From Clostridia bacterium (GTDB lineage: Bacteria > Bacillota > Clostridia > Oscillospirales > CAG-272): a stretch of DNA of 11,065 nt. Positions 1-7,400 of the stretch are shown piece after piece. Position 1 is the stretch's first letter, and the number at the start of each line of letters is the position of its first letter. The notes below the pieces were generated by a model. It saw nothing but the letters and a program-made list of their open reading frames with translations. It searched no databases and was not told where the DNA came from. Where the stretch lies: NCBI GenBank assembly GCA_017504335.1, contig JAFVRI010000028.1, forward strand, positions 1 through 11,065. The letters are read 5' to 3'. A program made the position numbers and the translations under genes.

Positions 1-426
1 AAAGGTCAGGATAACGATATCATTGGAGGTAAAGACTGTCAGTAAGGAGATCACGGCATACAGCGTCAGAAAGATTCGATACTGTCCCCCGCCCGACCGC
101 TGAAGGATCCATCCCGATACGTATTTGAAAAATCCGGTCTGATCCAAAACCAGAGAAAACACGGTCATGGACAAAAATAAGATCAGGATCCGCAAGGGAT
201 TCACCGAGGAATCCGCCAGAAAGGAGTCTGCCACATTGGATATGCTCACGCATCCCGAAAGGAGCATGACAGCGGCTCCCACCAAGGGAATCAAGGGATA
301 AATCTTGATGCTTCTGAAATGATGGGTTCCCTTTTTGTGTGTCCGAACCAAAATCGCAGGACAGAAAAGAATCGACACTATAAACAGAACCACGGTAATA
401 CCCGCGATCCACAAAACAAGACTCAT
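1..426 (-). CDS. ArsB/SLC13-like membrane permease, N-terminal part (cut by window edge)
   Basis: This reading frame stays open to the left edge, so only the first 142 codons are visible. The product is an integral membrane protein. Hydrophobic segments lie at about residues 2-26, 43-60, 77-100 and 116-142. The stretch LDQTGFF (94-100) and the later TSNDIVILTF (133-142) match the pattern I know from ArsB/NhaD-type ion permeases (COG1055, ion transporter superfamily), where an SND-containing re-entrant region lies in the transport path. Substrate cannot be told from this part: arsenite, sodium/proton exchange or a carboxylate are all possible. The ATG start has an AAGAAGG ribosome site about 8 nt upstream and lies about 42 nt below a consensus promoter. 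It is therefore likely expressed independently of the metallopeptidase gene next to it. The family call is moderately confident; the specific substrate is not assigned. Confidence 0.72.
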   Translation of the reverse strand, partial: MSLVLWIAGITVVLFIVSILFCPAILVRTHKKGTHHFRSIKIYPLIPLVGAAVMLLSGCVSISNVADSFLADSSVNPLRILILFLSMTVFSLVLDQTGFFKYVSGWILQRSGGGQYRIFLTLYAVISLLTVFTSNDIVILTF

Positions 427-474
427 GTTTCAAACCTTCTTCAAGTGATAAAATCCCACACAATGGGTCGATTT

Positions 475-503
475 ATTATACACCCTTCTTTTTTGAATGT
501 CAA
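475..503 (-). promoter_or_regulatory. Sigma-A promoter of the permease gene
   Basis: On the minus strand, TTGACA (503-498) is followed after exactly 17 nt by TATAAT (480-475), both perfect consensus boxes. Transcription should start near 468, giving a 5' leader of about 42 nt before the permease ATG. The promoter begins only a few bases beyond the stop codon of the metallopeptidase gene, and no terminator is visible between the two, so some read-through is possible. Confidence 0.88.
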
Positions 504-509
504 TAAAAA

Positions 510-1232
510 TCAAAGCAAGCGCAACAAATATCCGTAGGGCTCCAGTTGTTTTTTTCTTGCTCGCCAATCGGGCATCAGCTCGTCCATCAATCCGTGAAAC
601 ACGGGAGAGTGATTCGGCACCAGCAGATGCGCAAGCTCGTGAGTCGCTACGTATTCCATACATTCGGGGGGTGTACAGATCAGAAATTTATTAAAGGTGA
701 TCTGTGCCTCTGAGGCAAGACAGCTTCCCCATTTACCCACCATACACCGGTAGCTCAGCCGGGGCTTGGGAATCGAATACTCATAAAACCGCTTGGCTGC
801 CTCCTCCAACACCACGGGCATGCTCTTTTCGGAAAGACGTGAAAGCTCTCGACGTATCGCGGCACGGATCTGCTCCTCGGAGGTGGGATCGGGGACGGTC
901 AGGGCAAGCCGTTCCACATAAAGCGTTGCCTCAATGCGAGAGCCTTTCGTTACGGTGATCTCTCTCTCCCGTCCGAAGATCGGGATCCTTCCTCCCTCTC
1001 CGAGATAAAATTCTCTGCGGGGAACCGACCGCTCGATCCGTTCCCTTGCCCGTTTGATCATGTCGCCCTGTGCCGCGACAAATTCATCGATCCGATCGAG
1101 AGGAACCGAACAAGGAGCCGAAACGGTCACGCATCCGTCCGAGCGAATGCGAAGATTCAGATTTTTTACCTGCTTATAGGTCAATTCATATTCCACGTCT
1201 TCTCCATCGATCTCAACAATTCTTCTCGGCAT
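510..1232 (-). CDS. YgjP-like (DUF45) zinc metallopeptidase
   Basis: A 240-residue protein of the YgjP/DUF45 family (COG1451, PF01863), predicted cytoplasmic, with no signal peptide or membrane segment. The zinc site is clear: HELAH at 198-202 gives HExxH, and the third histidine lies at 208 within PNHSPVFH. The preceding block VGKWGSCLASEAQITFN (165-181) matches the family signature WGSC, and the N-terminal part has the family opening KNLNLRIRSDGCVTVSAP. Length is normal for the family. The physiological substrate of this family is not established. The ATG at 1232 is chosen because AGGAGG lies 6 nt upstream; an in-frame TTG at 1250 is possible but would place that ribosome site inside the gene. 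The start overlaps the sfsA stop by 20 bp, so the two genes are co-transcribed and probably translationally coupled. Confidence 0.9.
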   Translation of the reverse strand: MPRRIVEIDGEDVEYELTYKQVKNLNLRIRSDGCVTVSAPCSVPLDRIDEFVAAQGDMIKRARERIERSVPRREFYLGEGGRIPIFGREREITVTKGSRIEATLYVERLALTVPDPTSEEQIRAAIRRELSRLSEKSMPVVLEEAAKRFYEYSIPKPRLSYRCMVGKWGSCLASEAQITFNKFLICTPPECMEYVATHELAHLLVPNHSPVFHGLMDELMPDWRARKKQLEPYGYLLRLL

Positions 1233-1920
1233 CCGCTTCCTCCTTTCCAAGCTCCACGGGAAGCTGCTTTGTCAATTCCATCGTATCGGGCGTCACACGA
1301 CATTCCACAGCAAGAACGCGAACCCCCTCTTTTGCCGCCTCGCGCAAAGCATCTCCGAAGGCGGGATGCATTCGGTCATTTGGGCGTAAACACAGGATGC
1401 CCTCCATTTGCACGACAAAGAGAATATAGGCTTCATAGCCTTCGTCAAGGCAGGCAATCAATTCCCTGATGTGCTTGACTCCCCTCTCGGTAGGAGCATC
1501 GGGAAACAGGGCCTCTCGGTTTTCTTCTAAGGTCACGCCCTTGACCTCCATAAAGATCTTTCGCTCAGGTGTCTCCACATAAAAATCAAAGCGGGAATTT
1601 CCGAACCTTGTTTCGGGTCGAACCAGTGTCGCATTCGGAAAAAGTGTACGGATATATTCTCCCACGGCTTTATTGGGTGCCTGACTGTCCATATTGATCA
1701 TCCAATCGCCCTTGAGAACCGCAATCAGATCAAAGTCGGTCTTTCGTCCCCGACCGCGACAATCCTCCAGATACACGGTACAGCCCGGCACAAGAAGCTC
1801 CCGACAGCGTCCTGTATTTTTTACATGACAAACGACCTCTTCGCCATCCAACATGACCCTCGCCACAAAGCGGTTGGGTCGTTCGATAAATTTCGCTTCC
1901 AAAACCTTTTCGTATCGCAC
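1213..1920 (-). CDS. sfsA: SfsA family protein (sugar fermentation stimulation protein homolog)
   Basis: With a GTG start at 1920 the product is 235 residues, almost the same as the E. coli SfsA (about 234). Family landmarks are ERPNRFVA (13-20), HVKNTGRCRELL (32-43), FGNSRFDFYVE (106-116) and KIFMEVKGVTLE (121-132). The Asp112 / Glu125-x-Lys127 arrangement fits the PD-(D/E)XK nuclease-like fold predicted for the family; the N-terminal part should be OB-like. Biochemical function is poorly defined; in E. coli the gene was linked to maltose metabolism and DNA binding. Start choice: AAAAGGAG (1935-1928) sits 7 nt before GTG 1920 but only 1 nt before ATG 1926. The ATG at 1950 overlaps the -10 box, and ATG 1938 lies only about 4 nt past the expected transcription start. 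The next gene overlaps its end by 20 bp. Confidence 0.9.
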   Translation of the reverse strand: MRYEKVLEAKFIERPNRFVARVMLDGEEVVCHVKNTGRCRELLVPGCTVYLEDCRGRGRKTDFDLIAVLKGDWMINMDSQAPNKAVGEYIRTLFPNATLVRPETRFGNSRFDFYVETPERKIFMEVKGVTLEENREALFPDAPTERGVKHIRELIACLDEGYEAYILFVVQMEGILCLRPNDRMHPAFGDALREAAKEGVRVLAVECRVTPDTMELTKQLPVELGKEEADAEKNC

Positions 1921-1948
1921 ACCCATACTCCTTTTCATTGCTTCTTTC

Positions 1949-1977
1949 ATTATACCAATTTTTCGTCCGTCCGTCAA
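1949..1977 (-). promoter_or_regulatory. Sigma-A promoter of the sfsA-metallopeptidase operon
   Basis: On the minus strand, TTGACG (1977-1972) and TATAAT (1954-1949) are separated by 17 nt. The -35 box begins four bases after the U-tract of the upstream terminator, so the operon is insulated from the lipoprotein gene. Expected transcription start is near 1942, which rules out the upstream in-frame ATG at 1950 as a start codon. Confidence 0.87.
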
Positions 1978-1980
1978 GAG

Positions 1981-2009
1981 AAAAAGGGACCCGTTTCCAC
2001 GGGTCCCTT
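1981..2009 (-). terminator. Intrinsic terminator of the frameshifted lipoprotein gene
   Basis: The arms AGGGACCCGT and ACGGGTCCCT (2008-1999 and 1994-1985 on the minus strand) form a perfect 10-bp GC-rich stem with an extra A-T pair at its base. The loop reads GGAA in the minus-strand RNA, and five U residues follow. It begins 6 nt after the stop codon at 2015. The hairpin is nearly identical to the one after the large lipoprotein gene at 4433-4463. Confidence 0.95.
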
Positions 2010-2014
2010 GCTGA

Positions 2015-3208
2015 TTACGGTTGCGGTTGTGTGGCGGGATCGAGGGTAATATCCCTCTCCGCAGAAACGGTGATCGCCCCATTCTCGGGGAACGTAAACG
2101 ATTCCACAACGCCCTCGGCATAGAAGTTTCGCTCAAATCCCACTTTCAGGGCAAGATCGCGGTTTGGCTGCAGAATGCTCTTATCCACAATGCTTTTTCC
2201 ATCCACATAATATCCAAGGGTACGGTAGTAGAAAAATTCCTCGGGGCAGGTCCAAAGCACATAGGAATCCTCAAAGGTGACCGTGTCGTAAAATTCCCAT
2301 GTTCCACCGCTGTGGCCGTGGTGGTTTACTTGGAAAATCTCGCTCTTCAATTCCTCCCCGTAAAGCTTTACCATCATTTTGCTTGCGGCAGCGCAGGCAT
2401 CCGCCGAAAACAGGGCAGTATGTCCGTTTTGACGCAGTCGAATCACGGTAGAGGCATTATTTGCACCGAAATTCTTATCGGGGTACAGATTTTCATGGGT
2501 AAATACCACCTCAAGCTCGGTATTACAGAAGGTGAGAATTTGTCCTGTATGAGGCTTGATGAGAGGAATGCTCCATCGGTTCAGGATCGTGGGAAGCTTC
2601 GTGGTAAACCACTCTCCCTCCGTATTCATTTTGTACGAATAGGGATTGGCAACAAAGCATTCAATGGTGACGTCCTCGCCATAGACATCGGTAAAGGTTT
2701 CAAACGCGCCGTAATGATCGCCGTGAGGATGCGACATGAACCAGGCAGCAATAACAATTTTTCCGCTCGGATGCTGATTGTTCTCGGAAAGGCAACGGTA
2801 GAGCCTTTCATAGGCATAGCTACCGCTCGATTTGTTATAGCCACCGTCCATAACAATATAACGACCGTCCTCCAAGGCGATTACATAGCTCATACCGTAT
2901 CCGTCGGGGATGGATTTTTGAGAATAGTCAAAGGAAATATTGTAAAGGGTAGCTTCTCTCACCTTTTCATATTGCTCTGCCTCGGGGATGATAACGGTTC
3001 CCTCATGCGCATCCGCAAAAACATGCATGGTTCCGCCAGAAAGCTTTGGATAGAACGCCAGACAAAGCTCCTTCTCATTCTGACGGTAGGTTCGGAACAG
3101 ATTCACACCGATCTCGTTTTTCTGCCAAAGCACATATCCGCTTTGCAAAATCTTTTCACAAAAGGCTTCAAATTCTTTCTTGCTTACTCCTTCATATCCA
3201 AGCATCAC
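2015..3208 (-). CDS. ComEC-like metallo-beta-lactamase domain, 3' part of a frameshifted lipoprotein gene
   Basis: A 397-codon frame carrying the catalytic half of a broken gene. Residues 1-66 (ending GTMHVFAD) match the small domain that precedes each hydrolase domain in the large paralog. From about 88 on it is an MBL-fold hydrolase of the ComEC/Rec2 type: GRYIVMDGGY (115-124), the metal motif SHPHGDH (159-165), an Asp at 270 in SADA, and VNHHG (294-298). The usual Gly before that Asp is Ala here, a departure from both copies in the paralog. The frame opens with GTG-ATG but has no ribosome binding site and no signal peptide, and it begins mid-domain. It is therefore best read as the downstream piece of the gene starting at 4356, not as an independent enzyme. 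The alternative is coupled translation through the GTGA overlap, which would make a cytoplasmic protein. Confidence 0.8.
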   Translation of the reverse strand: MMLGYEGVSKKEFEAFCEKILQSGYVLWQKNEIGVNLFRTYRQNEKELCLAFYPKLSGGTMHVFADAHEGTVIIPEAEQYEKVREATLYNISFDYSQKSIPDGYGMSYVIALEDGRYIVMDGGYNKSSGSYAYERLYRCLSENNQHPSGKIVIAAWFMSHPHGDHYGAFETFTDVYGEDVTIECFVANPYSYKMNTEGEWFTTKLPTILNRWSIPLIKPHTGQILTFCNTELEVVFTHENLYPDKNFGANNASTVIRLRQNGHTALFSADACAAASKMMVKLYGEELKSEIFQVNHHGHSGGTWEFYDTVTFEDSYVLWTCPEEFFYYRTLGYYVDGKSIVDKSILQPNRDLALKVGFERNFYAEGVVESFTFPENGAITVSAERDITLDPATQPQP

Positions 3209-4086
3209 GGTTTGGTTCTCATTATCGGAGCGACTACCTCCTCACCGTCGGTAAACTCGGGAAAGTCAAGGAACAGGCTATTGTCTCTTCCCTTCCAATC
3301 CTCGGTTACATAAAGTGTCAGGGAATCCGATCCTGGACTCCATTCCCCTGCCATTTTCGTCAACAACAGATTGCACGCCCATTCTCGTGTCATGATAAAC
3401 CGTCCGCAAAGAACGATCTTATTACCTACCACACGAATGGCGCATTCGTTTTTCTCAAGTCCTTCATATGCCTCGGCACACTCCGGATAGCCAACATCAC
3501 CGATCAGAATGCTTTTGGTGTTCTTGTTATAAGGCACATCTCCCGCATAGATGATGTCAGCCAAAATGCCCGTGTATTGCTCCAGACGGGTCACAATCAT
3601 TCCCGCAAGGGCTTGATCTGCTTCCGACGGTTTTTTCGGAAGCACCACGTTATAGGAAAGCTTTTTGTTTTGATACAGAGTTACCGTTTGAAAAGATGCT
3701 TTTCCCACAATGGCATGATCGCGTTCCACACTCAATACTCCCCCCTCGGCATGGATAAAGCAGCCCGTCAACAAGGCTTCTGTCGCGTCGGGATATGCTT
3801 CATCGCGCGCGACGGAAATTACAATCTTATTTTCATAAAAGGCAATCGCATATTCATTGATTTCCTTGATTCGCTTCGCCGTCTCTTCGGATTCGGGTTG
3901 ATTGGTCGCGCCGATCAGGATTTCCTTGCGGGAAGGATCCGGGGAAAGTCCGTCATCATTCGTCACCATCGGCTCGTCAATTCCCATGGATATCATGGCT
4001 TCATACATCTCGCCCACCACTTGGTCGATCGCTGAATTTTTTCCCTTGGGCCGCACAATCGTAAACTCATGCAGATCGTATCGGTA
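2018..4086 (-). repeat. Diverged copy 3 of the ILIG-ILIG-MBL unit
   Basis: This is the single unit in the frameshifted gene, from YRYDLHEF to the C-terminus DPATQPQP. It is recognisable at protein level against both units of the 1507-residue protein. Its ILIG domains look closest to copy 1, while its MBL domain is the most diverged of the three. Confidence 0.8.
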
Positions 4087-4356
4087 TTCCGACAGAGCTT
4101 CGGATTCCGATTGCGCGGGATCGGTCTCTGTTTCTGCTTCCGTCTCTGTCTCCGTCTCTGTTTCTGTTTCGAGCTCTGCTTCCGTTTCTGTCTCGGAATC
4201 TATCTCGGTTTCTGTTTCAGGCTCCGTAACAAGTTCGGTATGCTCCGATTGCGTGGAGTCTTGCGATTCCTCGGCATTTTCTCCGCATGCAATCAAACCG
4301 CTTGTCATCAAAAAAAGAATGAAAACAAGGGTCATATATTTCATCATGGGTTTCAT
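3205..4356 (-). CDS. Lipoprotein with acidic linker and two ILIG domains, 5' part of a frameshifted gene
   Basis: A 383-codon frame. Residues 1-23 form a signal peptide ending in the lipobox LIAC with Cys24 as the lipid-attached residue, so the product is anchored on the outer face of the cell membrane. Residues 25-90 are a flexible acidic linker rich in Thr-Glu and Ser-Glu. Two related alpha/beta domains follow: about 91-210 (EILIGATNQPES at 145-156) and about 220-360 (SILIGDVGYPE at 282-292), the latter ending in LFLDFPEFTDGEEVV. It then runs out of frame and ends in the out-of-frame tail IMRTKP. The ILIG...NKIVV...A..LL pattern resembles the non-catalytic N-terminal domains seen next to some glycoside hydrolases; that is an inference. 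Start: the first ATG, with GGGGAG about 10 nt upstream. If made alone, it would lack the hydrolase domain. Confidence 0.82.
   Translation of the reverse strand: MKPMMKYMTLVFILFLMTSGLIACGENAEESQDSTQSEHTELVTEPETETEIDSETETEAELETETETETETEAETETDPAQSESEALSEYRYDLHEFTIVRPKGKNSAIDQVVGEMYEAMISMGIDEPMVTNDDGLSPDPSRKEILIGATNQPESEETAKRIKEINEYAIAFYENKIVISVARDEAYPDATEALLTGCFIHAEGGVLSVERDHAIVGKASFQTVTLYQNKKLSYNVVLPKKPSEADQALAGMIVTRLEQYTGILADIIYAGDVPYNKNTKSILIGDVGYPECAEAYEGLEKNECAIRVVGNKIVLCGRFIMTREWACNLLLTKMAGEWSPGSDSLTLYVTEDWKGRDNSLFLDFPEFTDGEEVVAPIMRTKP
4087..4284 (-). repeat. Thr/Ser-Glu linker-coding repeat (small paralog)
   Basis: This encodes the low-complexity linker after the lipobox (residues 25-90), with ETE units repeated from about 45 to 78. 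Ser/Thr/Glu codons alternate and synonymous codons vary. The stretch is likely a length-variable spacer holding the domains off the membrane. Confidence 0.75.
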
Positions 4357-4394
4357 ACGCCAAAGTCTCCCCTCAACGATATTTTACACGCTTT

Positions 4395-4423
4395 ATTTTA
4401 CCATATGCACCATTTTATGTCAA
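4395..4423 (-). promoter_or_regulatory. Sigma-A promoter of the frameshifted lipoprotein gene
   Basis: On the minus strand, TTGACA (4423-4418) and TAAAAT (4400-4395) are separated by 17 nt. The promoter lies right after the terminator of the large paralog, so the two lipoprotein genes are separate transcription units. Expected start is near 4388, giving a leader of about 32 nt. Confidence 0.85.
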
Positions 4424-4432
4424 CACAAAATC

Positions 4433-4463
4433 AAAAAAAGGGACCCGTTTTCACGGGTCCCTC
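4433..4463 (-). terminator. Intrinsic terminator of the 1507-residue lipoprotein gene
   Basis: In the minus-strand RNA a 10-bp perfect stem (AGGGACCCGT with ACGGGTCCCT) closes a GAAA loop and is followed by seven U residues. It starts about 7 nt after the stop codon at 4470. The stem is identical to that of the terminator at 1981-2009. Confidence 0.95.
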
Positions 4464-4469
4464 CATGAT

Positions 4470-7400
4470 TTAGAGTTGGGGTTGCGTTGTAGGATCCTTG
4501 GTCACATCCCTTATCTCGGAGATGGTAATTTCTCCATTGAGCGGGAAGGTGATCTGCTCGATCACACCGTCGGCATAGAAGCAATTTTCAAAGCCGACCT
4601 TCAGGGCAAGGTTGCGGTTCGGAGTCAGCATACCGCCTCCAATGACGGTCTTATCGGGTACACTATATCCAAGGGTTCGGTAGTAGAACGCCTCCTTGGA
4701 GCAGGTCCAAAGAACATAGGAATTCTTTCCGTCCTGTGCCTCGGCATAGGTTGCCACATCATAGAGTGCCCAGGTTCCTCCGCTGTATCCGTGGTGATTT
4801 ACCTGGAACATATCGCTCTTCAGCGTATTGCCGTACAGGGAGACCATTACGTTGCAGGCATCGTAAGAGGCATCTCCCGTAAACAGAGCAGTGTGTCCGT
4901 TCTGGTGCATACGGATGACCGTGGAAGAATTGTTGGTGTCGCTCAAAGTCGTGGGATAGAGATTTTCATGGGTATAGATCACTTCCAGTTTCGTATTGCA
5001 GAAAGTCATGATCTGTCCCGCATGGGGTTTGATCAAAGATGCATTCATGAGCTTCAACAGATGCGGAAGCGAATTCAACATCCAGTGAGAGTTTCCTCCC
5101 GCCATAGAGGGCGAATAGGGATTGGCGATGAAATACTCCAGCGTTACGTCCTTGTAATATTTGCCCGCAAAGCTGTCGAACGCGCCAAAGTGGTCGCCGT
5201 GAGGATGAGACATGAACCAAGCGGCAATGACGACCTTTCCGTCGGCGCGCTTGTTGTTCGCCACCAGATATTCGTAGATCCGCTCGGAGTCACGGCTTCC
5301 GGATGCGTCATCGTATCCGCCGTCCATAACGATATACCGTCCGTCCTCCAGGGTAATGATATAGTTCATACCGTGTCCGTCATAGACGTTTCGATGTGTA
5401 TAATCCAAGGACATGACGTGGAGGGTCATTTCGGTAATCTTTTCGTAATTCGGATCCGCATCGGGGATCGCCACAGTCTCGCTGTGCTTATCGGCAAACA
5501 GGTGCATCATGCTCTTGGTAGGATAATACGCAAGGCAGAGCTCTCCTTCCTCGTTCCGATAGGTGCGGAAGAGGTTGTCGTTGATCTCATTTGTCTGCCA
5601 AAGGGTAAATCCGCCATCCGTCAGAGTCTTTTCATAGGCAACAAACATATCCTCGGTCACTCCTGTATAGGAGTACATGAGGGTCTTATTTTCATTGTCA
5701 AGCTCCAAGCTGAGCGTCGCCTCGGTAAACTGAGGATAATCCAGGAAATATACGTTGTCCCTTCCCTTCATATCATTCGGGAGGCAAATAAAGAGATTGG
5801 AATCGCCTTCCTTATTAAATCGCTTGATCAGATTCGTCAGCTGATTGCCCGCAATGCTTTGTGTGCCGCTCACATGTCCTGCCACAACGATTTTATTTCC
5901 GATCTTCCGCGTGTCATATTCGCTGCGCTTCAGCTCGGAAAGGACGGTTTGCGATTCCGTAAAGGAGGTGTTACCGACCAAAATATTGTAAGCATTTGCG
6001 TCGTAGGTCACGTCACGGTCAAGCACGACCGCGGGAGCTGCTCCGGTATAGCCCTGAATCAGCGCCGCCAGATTGTCAGCAATGGCTTTTTCCATGTTGG
6101 TATAGTGCTCGGGAATGACGATGTTATAAATCGGCGTTCCGTTTTCACTCAGCGAAACAACCTCATAATCAGCAACACCGATTACCTCGGGGGTCTTTCT
6201 CTCCTGAGAGATCATGAAATCCTTTGCGCCAAGCACATAGTCCTTGATGAATGCCTCAATGGCATCCGCCAGCGCCTCCTCGTGCAGAACCTGGATCACG
6301 ATCTTGTTCTTGGAGAAGGTGAAGCTGTACTGATCGAGGGTTTCCAGCCGCTCGGCAGCACTTGCCGATTCGGGTTGATTGGTCATAGCAATCAGGATCT
6401 CCTTACGGGAAGGATCTGCTTCCAGACCGTAGTCATCCTTGATATTGGGGTTCTCAATGCCGATCTGAACCAACGCCTGATACAGACTGCCAACCGCATC
6501 ATCGATCTGAGAGTTCCGTGTCTGCGGTCTGATCACGCTAAATTCCGAAAGATCGTACCAGAAATATCCGATCTCATTCTCGTCCTTCAGCGTGGTGGGA
6601 TCCTGCGAAATATCCTTGTTCTCGGAGATCTGAATCTCTTTACCCAAGGGGAAGGTAATCTGCTCAACGATGCCGTCTGCATAGAAGCAACGCTCAAAGC
6701 CGACCTTCAGGGCAAGGTCACGGTTCGGCTTTAGAACGCCCTCTGCCGCAATGGTCTTTCCTTCTACCCAATAACCAAGAGTACGGTAGAAGAAGGTCTC
6801 GCGGGCACAGGTAAAGAGCACGTAGGAATCCTCTCGGGTTGCCGCGTCATAGAGCGCCCACGTACCGCCGCTGCAGGCATGGTGGTTCACCTGGAACATA
6901 TCGCTCTTCAGCTCGTCTCCGTAAAGCTTCACCATCACGTTACAAGCAGGTACCGATGCGTCTCCGGTAAAGATCGCCGTATGTCCGTTCTGGCGCATAC
7001 GAAGCACGGTGGAGGAGTTGTTGGTATCTGCGCTGAGCGAAGTATTGGGATACAGGTTTTCGTGCGTATAGATCACTTCCAGCTCGGTATTACAGAAGGT
7101 CATGATCTGTCCCGTATGAGGCTTGATCAGGCTCGCGTCCATCATATTCAAAAGTACGGACAGCGAGCTGTCAAACCAGCTGGATCCACCCATCTGAACA
7201 GAATAGGGGTTAGCAATAAAGTACTCCATGGTGACATCCTTGTAATATTTGGGAGCAAAGCTTTCAAATGCTCCAAAGTGGTCACCGTGAGGGTGGGACA
7301 TGAACCAGGCGGCAATAACCACCTTTCCGTCCTCTCTCTTGTTATGCTTTACCAGATACTCATAAATTCGGTCGGCATCCTTACTACCGGAGGAAAGATT

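Larger units (their letters stand above)
2015..4356 (-). pseudogene. Frameshifted lipoprotein-MBL gene (full extent)
   Basis: The two overlapping frames align end to end with one repeat unit of the 1507-residue protein. The upstream frame matches up to GEEVVAP, and then DNENQTVMLGYEGV continues in the other frame exactly where the paralog has VNIDNANQTLMLSYTGV. Restoring one base between about 3226 and 3229 would give a single 780-residue lipoprotein: signal peptide, acidic linker, two ILIG domains, small domain and MBL domain. No slippery heptamer is apparent at the site. Promoter, ribosome site and terminator are intact, so the lesion is either recent or a sequencing or assembly error. Confidence 0.8.

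Noticed and set aside
20..463. 147-codon minus-strand frame over the permease region
   Set aside because: A different frame on the same strand gives hydrophobic helices, the ArsB-type motifs, a ribosome site and a promoter; this one has a soluble, unpatterned translation.
3205..3245. Programmed -1 frameshift joining the two halves of the lipoprotein gene
   Set aside because: The site lacks a slippery heptamer, and no stable downstream hairpin is apparent; the paralog does not use a shift at this position. A plain deletion or a sequence error is simpler.
2021..3313. 430-codon open frame on the plus strand opposite the frameshifted gene
   Set aside because: It is the same kind of shadow as the one opposite the large paralog and starts inside the terminator-proximal coding end with no promoter. 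It also crosses the frameshift, which a real gene on this strand would not explain.
4476..6734. 752-codon open frame on the plus strand opposite the large lipoprotein gene
   Set aside because: It is an antisense shadow. The minus-strand frame has motifs, a signal peptide, promoter, ribosome site and terminator, while the plus-strand translation has none and simply mirrors the codon use of the real gene.
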